Source of the DNA: Alphaproteobacteria bacterium MarineAlpha9_Bin6
Lineage (GTDB): Bacteria > Pseudomonadota > Alphaproteobacteria > UBA7887
Assembly: GCA_002937585.1 (NCBI GenBank)
Contig: PTKE01000013.1
Location: forward strand, 1-37,655
Reading direction: 5' to 3'
Length of the DNA stretch: 37,655 bases
Shown here: in pieces, positions 25,220 to 33,933 of the stretch
Position numbering within the stretch: the stretch's first letter is position 1
How the letters are laid out: every line of letters starts with the position of its first letter
Program-made: the position numbers and the translations under genes
Notes under the pieces: generated by a model
The model's database searches: none
What the model was told of the DNA's origin: nothing
Seen by the model: only the letters and a program-made list of their open reading frames with translations

Positions 25220-25936
25220 ATGGCTATGGCCGAAACCGCATTGAATGCTGACGAGTTGGCTGCACTAAGAGCCTTGGACACACCGACTGTTTGTAATGCA
25301 CTCGAAATTTGTTTGCCTGAAAGACGTTCCTTCGGTTTTACTACGCGACACCTTCATTGTGTGCGACCGGAACTGCCGCCAATGGTGGGGTATGCAAAAA
25401 CCGTAACCATACGTGCTTTGCGGCCTTCAGCGGATGACCCTGACATTCAGCGTAAAAAAAGAGTCGCTTATTACACTTATGTAGCGACATCGCCGGGGCC
25501 GACCATCAGTGTCGTCCAGGATCTGGATGACGGTCAGGCAGGTTTTGGCTGTTTTTGGGGGGAGGTTAACAGCAATGTGCATAAGACGCTGGGATGCCTC
25601 GGAACTATTACTAATGGTGGCGTGCGGGATTTAAGCGAGTTCGCCGATGGGTTTCAGGCGCTGGCTGGCTCGGTGACCCCTAGCCACGCGAATGTTCATG
25701 TAGTTGATGTTGGCGGCGAAGTGAACGTCGTCGGAATGATCGTCAAGTCTGGAGATTTGGTGCACGCCGATATGCATGGGGCGGTCGTCATTCCCCATGA
25801 AGTCGCAAACGACGTTCCGGATGCCGCGGCACTTATGATGCGGCGTGAGGCGGTGGTATTGGCGGCTGCAAAAGCAACAGGGGCAACTGTAGAGACGATC
25901 ACGCAGGCAATGATGGAATCGGCAAAGGTAAAATAA
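25220..25936 (+). CDS. RraA-like / HMG aldolase-family protein
   Basis: This 238-aa protein is of the RraA fold, which includes RNase E inhibitors and the divalent-metal class II aldolases for 4-hydroxy-4-methyl-2-oxoglutarate and 4-carboxy-4-hydroxy-2-oxoadipate. It has DTPTVCNALE near the N-terminus, GEVNSNVHKTLGCLGTITNGGVRD with Arg136 and Asp137, and DLVHADMHGAVVIPHEV at the C-terminus. The G-x-R-D element is the metal and substrate site of the aldolases, so an aldolase or decarboxylase role is more likely than RNase regulation. GAAGGA lies before the ATG; a second ATG two codons later is also possible. It is convergent with the broken SDR gene. Confidence 0.85.
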   Translation: MAMAETALNADELAALRALDTPTVCNALEICLPERRSFGFTTRHLHCVRPELPPMVGYAKTVTIRALRPSADDPDIQRKKRVAYYTYVATSPGPTISVVQDLDDGQAGFGCFWGEVNSNVHKTLGCLGTITNGGVRDLSEFADGFQALAGSVTPSHANVHVVDVGGEVNVVGMIVKSGDLVHADMHGAVVIPHEVANDVPDAAALMMRREAVVLAAAKATGATVETITQAMMESAKVK

Positions 25937-25976
25937 TTTGATTTGTCTTTGTTGTGGTACTTAAGTGAAGTGGAGT

Positions 25977-26850
25977 TTAACTCCGTTTCGTTTTGTCCTG
26001 TTCATTCGAACTTTTAATTTGGTTGCTGACAGCGACCCAGTCCTCGTTACTGAGTTCACTAAGCCACGAAAATGTGCCGCCGCTATTGAGCCATTGACCG
26101 CCATCGATTGGAATTACTGCGCCGTTGATATAGGCACATTGGTCTGCGAGCAGAAACGTTGCTAAATTTGCGAGTTCGGAATGTTCCCCAGTGCGCCCCA
26201 TAGGAACAGTGCCGGTGTAATTGCGTGCTAAATTCTCATTCGGCATCAGTCGATCCCATGCACCTTTAGTTGAAAATGGTCCAGGTGCAATTGCATTTAG
26301 ACGAATGCCACGGTTTCCCCATTCGAGTGCTAGGCTTTGGGTCATTGCTGAGACACCAGCTTTGGCCATAACCTGTGGCGTTAAATAAGCGGGTCCCGTC
26401 CAAATGTAGGTCGCGAGTATGCTAACTATATTTGCCGCGTCACCGGCTTTGATCCAGCGGGCACCACAGGCGCGGGTAACATAAAAAGTGCCATTCATCA
26501 CGATATTTGAAATTGCATCAAAACCACGTGGGGTTAAATTTTCACTTTTCGAAATAAAACTTTTCGGCTGTATTTTTGGCCAATCCGTTTAGCGATCCGT
26601 TGGACCAAATTTCGTCCAGCATCTCTTCTATCACTTGGGGTGTGCGAATGTCGCAAACGTAGGTAGAGATGTTACCTCCCGTTTTATCGGTTAATTCCCG
26701 AGCCGTTTCATCGAGCACGTTTCCGCGACGACCACAGATAAATAGCTCAGCCCTTAATTCCAAGAATCTCTCGCTCATAGCTTTTCCGAGTCCGGTGCCA
26801 CCTCCCGTGACCAGAATTCATTTGCTTTTAAAAAGCCCTGTCTTAAACAT
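25977..26850 (-). pseudogene. Broken short-chain dehydrogenase/reductase gene (2,4-dienoyl-CoA reductase-like)
   Basis: Reading from an ATG at 26850, the SDR starts, hits an in-frame TGA at codon 11 (26820-26818), then continues as ILVTGGGTGLGKAM (NADP-binding glycine motif) and CDIRTPQVIEEML. A one-base excess in the run at 26556-26559 (TTTT on the coding strand) shifts the frame. After it the protein resumes as FISKSENLTPRGFDAISNI, NGTFYVTRACG, PQVMAKAGVSAMTQSLALEWGNRGIRLNAIAPGPF and INGAVIPIDGG, ending at 25977. Residues just before the frameshift (KNTAEK where NNAAGN is usual) are also eroded. The gene is thus inactivated by two lesions, though a sequencing indel could explain one. Confidence 0.85.
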
Positions 26851-26945
26851 CAAGGTAGTCCTAACGGTTTCGTCCTATTTATAGGGATAACCTATCGGAT
26901 CTGCGCCCCTAGGCCCAAAGTTCAGGGCACAAAAATGGAATGAAA

Positions 26946-26974
26946 TTGGAGTAAGATGACAGCTGTAGTATGAT
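26946..26974 (+). promoter_or_regulatory. Possible promoter for the single-domain rhodanese gene
   Basis: TTGGAG (26946-26951) and TATGAT (26969-26974) are spaced by 17 bp; the -10 is one base off consensus. A start near 26981 supports translation from the ATG at 27017 rather than 26987. Confidence 0.4.
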
Positions 26975-27016
26975 CCAAGTATAGTCATGTGCGTAATCTA
27001 TGGAGTGACTGAGACA

Positions 27017-27406
27017 ATGTTGAAAATGGGTTTTGAAGCGTTATTGGGCCAGGCAAATACAGAAATTCAGACTATTTCGGTCGATGATGCAAAGCGTCAT
27101 CTTGAGTCTGGCGATGTTTTATTTATCGATGTTCGTGAGACGCAGGAAGTTCAGAATACGGGCGGTCTACCGGGTCATGTACATGCGCCGCGTGGCTTCC
27201 TTGAATTTATAGCAGACCCTGAAAGCCCAATGCATAAAACTGAGCTGTCTTCGGGTAAACGCTTGGTACTTTATTGTGCATCAGGAGGGCGTTCCGCATT
27301 GGCTGCAAAAACACTTCAGGACATGGGCGTAAATAACGTTTGCCATATGGCTGGCGGTTATACCGCCTGGGTCGAGTCCGGTGGTCCTGTCAATACTGCC
27401 GAATAG
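27017..27406 (+). CDS. Single-domain rhodanese sulfurtransferase
   Basis: I prefer the ATG at 27017 (129 aa), which has GGAG and GAG-rich sequence upstream, to the ATG at 26987, which would be almost leaderless given the mapped promoter candidate. The domain shows ISVDDAKRHLESGDVLFIDVRET, the active-site loop YCASGGRSA with the catalytic Cys, and MAGGYTAW at the end. There is no signal peptide, so it acts in the cytoplasm, unlike the exported rhodanese at the left edge. Its sulfur donor and acceptor are unknown. It is followed by a Crp/Fnr regulator on the same strand after about 200 bp. Confidence 0.9.
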   Translation: MLKMGFEALLGQANTEIQTISVDDAKRHLESGDVLFIDVRETQEVQNTGGLPGHVHAPRGFLEFIADPESPMHKTELSSGKRLVLYCASGGRSALAAKTLQDMGVNNVCHMAGGYTAWVESGGPVNTAE

Positions 27407-27604
27407 TTAGATTAATTTATTTTCGTTATTATAAATGGTTTCGTTTCCGCTCTAGGTACGTGCAAAAGGTCAAGTGGCGCTCTGTCCCGTCCCGTGGATT
27501 TTTTTTGGGCGGTGAGCTTGGTTGGCATTGGCATCAGAGAGGCATTTCTGCCAGAATAGCAATAGCTTTAGGTCCAGCATCTGCTTGTGAATAGGGGACG
27601 GTAG

Positions 27605-28324
27605 GTGGAAAAAGCCAAGGTTGGCTCACTAAGGGGCATTGCACTGCTAGCCGATTTACCGGTCGATGAAGTGAGCGCTTTAAAGCAAAAATGCCAGTGG
27701 CTATGCTATGAGCGGAACGAACAGATCCTGGACCGTGAGAGCGATAGTCGAGATGTTTTGTTTGTAGTAGAGGGCCGTGTCCAGGTAACGAATTTCTCTT
27801 TTTCCGGACGAGAGATAGCCCTTGCGACGGTAGCACAGGGTGGGTATTTCGGAGAATTATCAGCGGTTGACCAACAACCACGTTCGGCGAGTGTGCTTGC
27901 AGCGGAGCGTTCGGTAGTTGCTAGCTTAGGCCCTAATCATTTCATCGAACTTATTAAACGTTATCCTACTGTGGCCCTTCGGGTGTTAAATCGTTTGGCT
28001 CAGATTGTGCGCAATTGCGATGAAAGGATTATGGATCTAAGTACATTGGGGGCGGTTCAGAGGGTCTATATCGAATTGCTACGATTAGCAAAACCTGACT
28101 CTGCGATGCCCTCTGAGTGGGCTATTTATCCAATGCCAACACAGGCGAATGTAGCTGCGCGTGCTAGCACGACCCGCGAAACTGTTGCTCGTGTTTTTAG
28201 CCAATTACGAAAGTCAGGCCTTATCACTCGTAAAGGGAAAACTCTCTACGTCAACGACTACACCGAGCTCCAAGTAATGGCGGACCGGCTGCCACATATT
28301 GAAGGTGACTCGGCCTCCAGATAA
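27605..28324 (+). CDS. Crp/Fnr-family transcriptional regulator
   Basis: The 239-aa product begins at a GTG after AGGGGACGG. An N-terminal cyclic-nucleotide-binding beta barrel (about 15-130) contains GGYFGELSAVDQQPRSASVL, where the GEL and RSA residues match the phosphate-binding cassette of Crp-like proteins. A long dimerisation helix follows. The C-terminal winged helix-turn-helix reads TQANVAARASTTRETVARVFSQLRKSGLITRKG. There is no N-terminal Cys cluster as in Fnr, so Fe-S oxygen sensing is unlikely; cAMP or another effector fits better. I did not find a convincing Crp/Fnr dyad upstream of genes here, so targets are unassigned. It is convergent with the ThDP enzyme gene. Confidence 0.92.
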   Translation: MEKAKVGSLRGIALLADLPVDEVSALKQKCQWLCYERNEQILDRESDSRDVLFVVEGRVQVTNFSFSGREIALATVAQGGYFGELSAVDQQPRSASVLAAERSVVASLGPNHFIELIKRYPTVALRVLNRLAQIVRNCDERIMDLSTLGAVQRVYIELLRLAKPDSAMPSEWAIYPMPTQANVAARASTTRETVARVFSQLRKSGLITRKGKTLYVNDYTELQVMADRLPHIEGDSASR

Positions 28325-28351
28325 TTTCGGAAACCTTACACGCTGACTTGG

Positions 28352-29995
28352 TCAGAAGATCGAAACATCAACTTCTTTATCAGTGATGAACTCAAGAAGG
28401 GCAGGCGTGCCGTTCTCAGTCTGCTCAATGCCGCGCCTAATCGCGGGGATGATTTCTCCGGGATCCGTGACACGTTCGCCATACCCCCCGAATGCCCGGG
28501 CCATTGCTGCATAATCACCGGAAATATCGGTAGACCGATATTTCTCCGTCGCCACCTGCATAATTTTTAGCTCGATCGCCATCGAAAAATTGTTGAGGAG
28601 AATTGAGAGGATCGGGATTCGTTCACGAACTGCGGTTTCAAAATCCATGCCCGTGAAACCGATTGCAGCGTCGCCCCATACGTTAACGCAGAGTTTATCA
28701 GGTTGGGCGAGTTTTGCCCCCATCGCAAAGCCTAAGCCACTACCTAACTGTGTTGTCTTGCCCCAGCCAATGTAGCTAAGTGGGGTAATAGACGGCCAGA
28801 AGGGGGAGATTTGATCGCGAGGACTGCCTGCATCGTGGGTAATAATGGTGTTCTCGATATCGACCGTTTGCGCCAAGTCCCAAATAACACGGTAGGGCGA
28901 TAACGGGGCCTGGTTGGAGCGCAATTTTGGCATCCATTCGTCAAGCCATGCCTGTTTTAAGACCTGGATGTTTTTTGCAATTGGAGCTGAATCGCGTTCC
29001 TCTCCTTTGAGCCTGTCCTCGACCTCACCTATCAATGCTTCGAGAGTCAGGCCGGCATCACCGATCAGGGCGTGATCGGCTTCTATATCTTTGTTCAGAT
29101 CGGTGGGTTCAAGGGTAGAGTGTATAATCTTTGGGCCCTTCGGCATTGTGACCCCGAAAGCAGTATTCGTAAAGCTGCAGCCAATGCCAAATATTACATC
29201 CGCATTATGTAAGAATTCGTGAACCGGGCGAGGCATAGACCTCCCTCCTGAGCCAAGCGACAGAGGGTGGTTTTCAGGAAAGGCACTTTTGCCGCCGAGG
29301 CTGCTCGTGACTGGCGCCGCTAAGAGTTCTGCAAGCCGTTTGAGCGCAGGCCAAGCCTCGGCGTAGTGGACACCTTGGCCTGCATAAATCACTGGCCGCT
29401 GCGCGTCCACCAACACTTTTGCTACTTCCTGCACTGCATCCGGATCCGGACCGGAACGGGTTGAAAAGGTGGGCCGATACGAAAATTCACCATCCATTTC
29501 TTCGGCAAACAGATCGTGTGGGATTTCCACCAACACGGGTGCGGGACGGCCATTGCGAAGTTGCGTAAAAGCTCTCCGCATGACGTTGCAGATTTCATTC
29601 GCGCTGGTAATAGGTTCGGATAATTTAGTGACGTTGCGGAAGTTCAGCGCTGAATTAAAGTTGGGGGTTACGTGGGCAATAGCACGTTCGTAACCCATTG
29701 GCAGGATCAAAATTGGTACTGAGTCGCCGAACGCCTGCGCAACTCCACCAAATGCATTCTCGGAGCCTGGACCATGCTGCATGGCAAAAACACCTATATT
29801 TTTCCCACTGGAGAGACGGGACATGGCATCAGCCATGTGCAGGCCTATGCGCTCTTGACGAACAATTACCGTTCGGATGTCTGCTCGCGCGGCTGCTTCG
29901 ATGACGTGGTTGACGGGATAACCAATTAGAATTTCCACGCCCTCTCGTTTGAGGATCTCGGCAATTGCGTCGCCTGTTTTCACGTTTCTCTCCAT
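28352..29995 (-). CDS. ThDP-dependent acetolactate synthase-like enzyme
   Basis: This 547-aa enzyme has the three-domain acetolactate synthase/benzoylformate decarboxylase fold. Glu48 in VRQERIGLHMADAMSR is the conserved ThDP-activating Glu. The middle domain has PVIYAGQGVHYAEAW. The cofactor motif runs from GDAAIGFTGMDFETA (441 onward) to LLNN (466-469). The Gly-Pro region FAMQHGPGSENAFGGVAQA is family-typical. No regulatory small subunit is nearby, so a catabolic 2-oxoacid decarboxylase, ligase or lyase is more likely than branched-chain biosynthesis. The ATG at 29995 lacks a clear RBS; a GTG at 29983 follows GGAGAGA and is an alternative start. It lies 93 bp after the thioredoxin-fold gene on the same strand. 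Confidence 0.9.
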   Translation of the reverse strand: MERNVKTGDAIAEILKREGVEILIGYPVNHVIEAAARADIRTVIVRQERIGLHMADAMSRLSSGKNIGVFAMQHGPGSENAFGGVAQAFGDSVPILILPMGYERAIAHVTPNFNSALNFRNVTKLSEPITSANEICNVMRRAFTQLRNGRPAPVLVEIPHDLFAEEMDGEFSYRPTFSTRSGPDPDAVQEVAKVLVDAQRPVIYAGQGVHYAEAWPALKRLAELLAAPVTSSLGGKSAFPENHPLSLGSGGRSMPRPVHEFLHNADVIFGIGCSFTNTAFGVTMPKGPKIIHSTLEPTDLNKDIEADHALIGDAGLTLEALIGEVEDRLKGEERDSAPIAKNIQVLKQAWLDEWMPKLRSNQAPLSPYRVIWDLAQTVDIENTIITHDAGSPRDQISPFWPSITPLSYIGWGKTTQLGSGLGFAMGAKLAQPDKLCVNVWGDAAIGFTGMDFETAVRERIPILSILLNNFSMAIELKIMQVATEKYRSTDISGDYAAMARAFGGYGERVTDPGEIIPAIRRGIEQTENGTPALLEFITDKEVDVSIF

Positions 29996-30088
29996 ACTTG
30001 CGCCACGCGGAAAGGGTGGCGGTGTTGGGTAAGGTTTATTTTCGTAGACTCCTCCAGCAGGTATCGCAAGATATTGTCCGGCGGTCAG

Positions 30089-30640
30089 TTATCCTAACTT
30101 CCATTTAATCGAGCAGCCCATACTGGCTATCTGTTGACGAGGGCCTTCACCTGTTTCGGAAATCTGGACCATAGCCTCAAACAACTCTCGTTTAGCATCA
30201 GGAACATTTGAGGTTTTCGTTTCATCAAGTCGACCACGATACTGTAGTCCAAGATTCTTGTTGAACCCAAAAAAGTCTGGCGTGCATACAGCGTTATATA
30301 ACTTTGCTACGGCTTGGTCTTCGTCCCGCAGATATGGGAAGGGAAAATCCTTGTGTTTGCTGATGGCAACCATGTGATCAAAGTCATCTTCCGGGTAGGA
30401 GTCGGCATCGTTCGAATTAATGCCAATAGTATGGACCCCATGGTTCCGAAGTTCGTTTGCGTCGCGGACAAGCTTGTCGACGATTGCTTTCACGTATGGG
30501 CAGTGTTGGCACATGAATACGATTAGGGTGCCATTTGGGCCCTTGAGATCGCTGAGGGAATGAATATCTCCATCGACGCCCTTAAGTGAAAAACTTGGCG
30601 CGTTCCAGCCAAAATCGCAAATTCCGGGTGCATCAGACAC
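30089..30640 (-). CDS. Thioredoxin-fold (AhpC/TSA-like) protein
   Basis: The 183-aa product begins at a GTG behind AGGAG. It has a peroxiredoxin/thioredoxin-like fold with NAPSFSLKGVDG at the N-terminus and a CxxC active site CQHCPYVK (Cys44, Cys47). GINSNDADSYPEDDFDHM and LYNAVCTPDFFGFNKNLGLQYRGRLD follow, where CTPDFF holds the cis-Pro-side region. This pattern is common in cytoplasmic thioredoxin family proteins often annotated as redoxins or thiol-disulfide isomerases. There is no signal peptide. It precedes the ThDP enzyme gene and may share its transcript. Its physiological partner is unknown. Confidence 0.88.
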   Translation of the reverse strand: MSDAPGICDFGWNAPSFSLKGVDGDIHSLSDLKGPNGTLIVFMCQHCPYVKAIVDKLVRDANELRNHGVHTIGINSNDADSYPEDDFDHMVAISKHKDFPFPYLRDEDQAVAKLYNAVCTPDFFGFNKNLGLQYRGRLDETKTSNVPDAKRELFEAMVQISETGEGPRQQIASMGCSIKWKLG

Positions 30641-30868
30641 GATCCGATCTCCTAACGCATTCGATTGTTCTGCCCAATAAAAGTATACATCTTTTACCTA
30701 GTTCACGGAACCGATGCTACCATGTGATGGATTTTGTGATCTAACCGTGTTTGTGCCAAATTTGTAAATCGGACCTGTATTTTTACGATCGGGCGTTTGG
30801 TTATAACATCGCGCTGTGTTTCGTGTGCTAGATAACAGGGATGTATATGCCGGCAATGGAGGCCAACA

Positions 30869-31948
30869 ATGCTTGATCAATTCCACTTACCTGAGGACGT
30901 CGCGGTCTATGTCGACCCGGAAGCCATGCGCTCCACTGTCGAGGACATATTTACCGCCCTTGGGATGCCTGAAGAACATGCCAGGCAATCGGCGGATGTA
31001 TTACTCTACGCGGATGTGAGGGGTATAGACACCCATGGTGTATCAAACATGCTTCGACTCTATGTCCAGTGGATGCGGGATGGAAAGATAAACCTGCAGC
31101 CAAAATGGCGTATTACCCATGAGGCGCCAGCGGCATGCACCATCGACTCGGATTGTGCTCACGGAGGTGTGATCGGGCCCGAAGCGATGAAAGAGGCAAT
31201 TATACGAGGGAAAAAATATGGAGTGGGTGCGGTTACCGTATCCAACGGTGGCCACTTCGGGGCGGCCGCCTACACGGCAGCAATGGCCCTGGAACATGAC
31301 ATGATTGGTATAGCGATGACGGCGGGTGGCATGGCAATGGCTCCCACGTTTGGGGCAGAAGCTCTGGTCGGACTCAATCCAATTGGGATTGCGGTGCCTA
31401 GTCGCAACGAGGCGCCTTACATCTTCGACGCATCGATGAGTGCCGTATCCGGCAATACGGTGCGGCTGATACAACGTCTTGGACATGGAACGCTGCCTGG
31501 TTGGATAACGGATTCGGAGGGAGCACCAATTATGGACGAAAGAGAAATCCCCGAAGGTTATTTACATCTTCCGGTCGGCGGCACGCGAGAGATTGGCTCG
31601 CACAAGGGATTTGGTTTGGCGATGATGATTGAGCTTCTCACCAGTGCGCTGTCCGGCGGTGCGGCAGGCCCTGACCGGCGCGCAGAGCAGGCACATCACT
31701 TCCTCGCTTATCGCATCGATGCGTTCACTGATTTGGAGCAATTCAAGGATGACATAGATGCTTATCTCAAGCGTTTGCGCACGTCAAAGACAGCGCCCGG
31801 CGAAAACCGAGTTTATTATGCTGGTTTGCTTGAGCACGAAGAAGCAAAGAAGAGAAATAAGCAAGGGATACCATATCACCCGGAAGTGATCCGATGGTTC
31901 AAGGAAGTTATTTCTGAACTCGATATTCGGGATCACCTATCTCAGTAG
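30869..31948 (+). CDS. Ldh2/YlbC-type malate/L-lactate/ureidoglycolate dehydrogenase family enzyme
   Basis: This 359-aa NAD(P)-dependent oxidoreductase belongs to the non-Rossmann Ldh2 (type-2 malate/L-lactate dehydrogenase) family. Diagnostic blocks are DVRGIDTHGVSNML with the catalytic His56 region, SNGGHFGAAAYTAAM, GLNPIGIAVPS and GSHKGFGLAMMIELLTSALSG. The RBS is GGAGG before the ATG. Family members reduce or oxidise 2-hydroxyacids or ureidoglycolate, and the exact substrate cannot be assigned. It shares strand with the downstream TauD-like gene (105 bp gap) and is divergent from the thioredoxin-fold gene. Confidence 0.93.
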   Translation: MLDQFHLPEDVAVYVDPEAMRSTVEDIFTALGMPEEHARQSADVLLYADVRGIDTHGVSNMLRLYVQWMRDGKINLQPKWRITHEAPAACTIDSDCAHGGVIGPEAMKEAIIRGKKYGVGAVTVSNGGHFGAAAYTAAMALEHDMIGIAMTAGGMAMAPTFGAEALVGLNPIGIAVPSRNEAPYIFDASMSAVSGNTVRLIQRLGHGTLPGWITDSEGAPIMDEREIPEGYLHLPVGGTREIGSHKGFGLAMMIELLTSALSGGAAGPDRRAEQAHHFLAYRIDAFTDLEQFKDDIDAYLKRLRTSKTAPGENRVYYAGLLEHEEAKKRNKQGIPYHPEVIRWFKEVISELDIRDHLSQ

Positions 31949-31994
31949 GAAGTTTGATGCACAATAATCGAAGTGAAGAAGTCCAGTTTTGCCG

Positions 31995-32020
31995 GATTCA
32001 GTATTAAGATTCAGTATTAA
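31995..32020 (+). repeat. Perfect tandem 13-bp repeat before TauD-like gene 2
   Basis: GATTCAGTATTAA occurs twice back to back, ending 33 bp before the ATG of the dioxygenase. It could be a direct-repeat regulator site or a chance or slippage duplication. Confidence 0.8.
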
Positions 32021-32053
32021 ATGTTGCTAACAACTGACTGATAGGCAAATTTT

Positions 32054-32917
32054 ATGACCTTATCAATTCGAAAGCTGCACGAATCACTAGGAGGGGAGAT
32101 CGACGGAGTAGATCTCTCCAGACCACTAGATATAGATACTAGGTCTGAGATCCAGGCCGCCTGGGAAACTCACGGGGTCTTGGTGTTTCGTAATCAAGAT
32201 ATAGGTGACACAGAGCATGTAGCGTTCAGCCGTCACTTCGGGGACCTTGAAGTTCTGCCGGAGACCGACCGCACGGACGATACTATGCCAGAAATTTTCA
32301 TCTTGAGTAATGTCGGCGCCGACGGAAAGATAATGCCTGTGGAAAGTGAACCGGTCACTTTCAACACTCTCACTTGGTTCTGGCACACCGATAGTTGTTA
32401 CCGAGCTATTCCCAGTAAGGGTGCTATTCTTCATGGTATCGAAGTTGTCAAAGGCGGTGGAGGAGAAACTCGGTTTGCCAACATGCGGGAAGCTCTTGCA
32501 GAAATGCCATCAGACCTACGTAGCCGGATTGAGGGCCTGGAGGGTCAGCATAGTTGGGCCTGGATGCGCTCACACCGGAATTTACCTCCTATGAAGGCCG
32601 AAGAAGCGGCTAAGGTTCCCCCGGTACAACATAAGTTAGTCCGCAATCACCGTAATCGCAGCCAGTCTCTGTATATTAGTCCTCTTTATATGGAGCGGAT
32701 TGTTGGTTGGGATGAGGAAGAGACGAGATCTCTCGTAGAAGAACTGACGGAGTGGGCAGCGCAGGATCGTTTTGTCTACGAACATGCTTGGCAGCAACAC
32801 GATGTCGTGATGTGGGATAACACCTGGACCATGCATATAGTTTTACCCTACGACCCAGGGTCCCAGCGGCGGGTCATGCATCGGACCGCGATTGCCGGTG
32901 TTGAGGCAGTGCTCTAA
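32054..32917 (+). CDS. TauD/TfdA-family Fe(II)/2-oxoglutarate dioxygenase (2)
   Basis: This 287-aa enzyme starts with GGEIDGVDLSRP, typical of the family. The iron triad is His111 and Asp113 (HTDSCY) and His261 in WTMHIVLPYDPG; QRRVMHRTAIAG provides the C-terminal Arg for 2-oxoglutarate. GGGGETRFANMREAL is another family block. After the distal His it has Ile where Arg or Gly is more common, which may affect the substrate pocket. It is related to but clearly different from TauD-like gene 1 in this window. The upstream RBS is weak. It is convergent with the LLM gene, 33 bp away. Confidence 0.92.
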   Translation: MTLSIRKLHESLGGEIDGVDLSRPLDIDTRSEIQAAWETHGVLVFRNQDIGDTEHVAFSRHFGDLEVLPETDRTDDTMPEIFILSNVGADGKIMPVESEPVTFNTLTWFWHTDSCYRAIPSKGAILHGIEVVKGGGGETRFANMREALAEMPSDLRSRIEGLEGQHSWAWMRSHRNLPPMKAEEAAKVPPVQHKLVRNHRNRSQSLYISPLYMERIVGWDEEETRSLVEELTEWAAQDRFVYEHAWQQHDVVMWDNTWTMHIVLPYDPGSQRRVMHRTAIAGVEAVL

Positions 32918-32950
32918 TCCAGTCAATTTTAATTGTAGAATAAACGTTTA

Positions 32951-33880
32951 TCAGTTGAACGCACTCAACACTTCCTCTGCTATGAGCAAGTACTGGTCGA
33001 CAGTGTTCGTTGGAATGCCACCGAGCATAATTTCATCGGCGCCGGCGTCGATCATTTCGCCAATGCGATCGATTACGTAGTTCTTGGGTCCAGCGGCACT
33101 TCCCTCACCAAGATGGCGATCGGAGATGAACTTGTTTGCTGCTTCTTTCTCGTCAGTGACCATTATTGGCATTAGTACGGTGTGTTTGATGTTAGAGGGG
33201 TCACGACCGACTGCGTTACAGTGCTTCTCCAGTACCCGGATTTTGTGATGAAAATACTCCGTGGTCATTGGTCCACCAGCCCATCCATCGAGATTCATGA
33301 TATCGCCGTACTTGGCAAGTGTTCGTAAGGTCCGTTTCTCACCCGTGCCACCCACAAGAATAGGAATGTGCGGTTTTTGAAAACAACCCGGTGCGAGCGG
33401 TGCCTCGTCGAGGCTGTAGTAATTCCCCTGAAAGGTTACGGGTTCATTTGAAGTGAATAGAGTGCGAATAAGAGAGCACGATTCTTCCAAACGGTCTTGC
33501 CGTTCTCGCATTGTCGGGAAACTCCAACCGAAAGCTTCGTGCTCACGTTTAAACCATGCGGCACCAATGCCGAGCGTGAAGCGACCATGAGAAATTTGGT
33601 CGGTAGTCGTGGCCATTTTGGCAACCAGGGCTGGATTTCGGTATGTGTTCCCCACAACAAGGTGCCCAAGGCGTAGTTTTTTCGTCATACTGGCCACGGC
33701 GGCAATTAGTGTGAAGCCTTCGTGTGCGTTTAGGTGCTCTTCCTGGCGATGACCAGGTGGTGGTAAGTAATGATCTGCAAACCAGATACTCTCCCAAGGG
33801 CCCAATTCCATCGTTTCAATTACAGTTCGAATGCTATCCCAAGTGTTCCTATAACAACCCACCTGTGCGCCAAACTTCAT
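32951..33880 (-). CDS. LLM-class (luciferase-like) flavin-dependent oxidoreductase
   Basis: The 309-aa TIM-barrel oxidoreductase has the family blocks WESIWFADHYLPPPGH, LRLGHLVVGNTYRNPALVAKMATTTDQISHGRFTLGIGAAWFKREHEAFG, FQKPHIPILVGGTGEKRTLRTLAKYGD and GADEIMLGG. These match F420- or FMNH2-dependent LLM enzymes; which cofactor is used cannot be decided here, though FMN is more usual in proteobacteria. The RBS GGAGGAAC is strong. It follows the IolD-like gene by 53 bp on the same strand and is probably co-transcribed. Confidence 0.92.
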   Translation of the reverse strand: MKFGAQVGCYRNTWDSIRTVIETMELGPWESIWFADHYLPPPGHRQEEHLNAHEGFTLIAAVASMTKKLRLGHLVVGNTYRNPALVAKMATTTDQISHGRFTLGIGAAWFKREHEAFGWSFPTMRERQDRLEESCSLIRTLFTSNEPVTFQGNYYSLDEAPLAPGCFQKPHIPILVGGTGEKRTLRTLAKYGDIMNLDGWAGGPMTTEYFHHKIRVLEKHCNAVGRDPSNIKHTVLMPIMVTDEKEAANKFISDRHLGEGSAAGPKNYVIDRIGEMIDAGADEIMLGGIPTNTVDQYLLIAEEVLSAFN

Positions 33881-33933
33881 TTCACTGTTCCTCCACCAAA
33901 ACCTAACGACTGCCGTCGTGCTACGACTGTCAG

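Noticed and set aside
30870-30880. TTGATCAA-type sequence as a Crp/Fnr site
   Set aside because: It is inside the first codons of the Ldh2-type gene and lacks the spaced half-site structure of a Crp/Fnr box.
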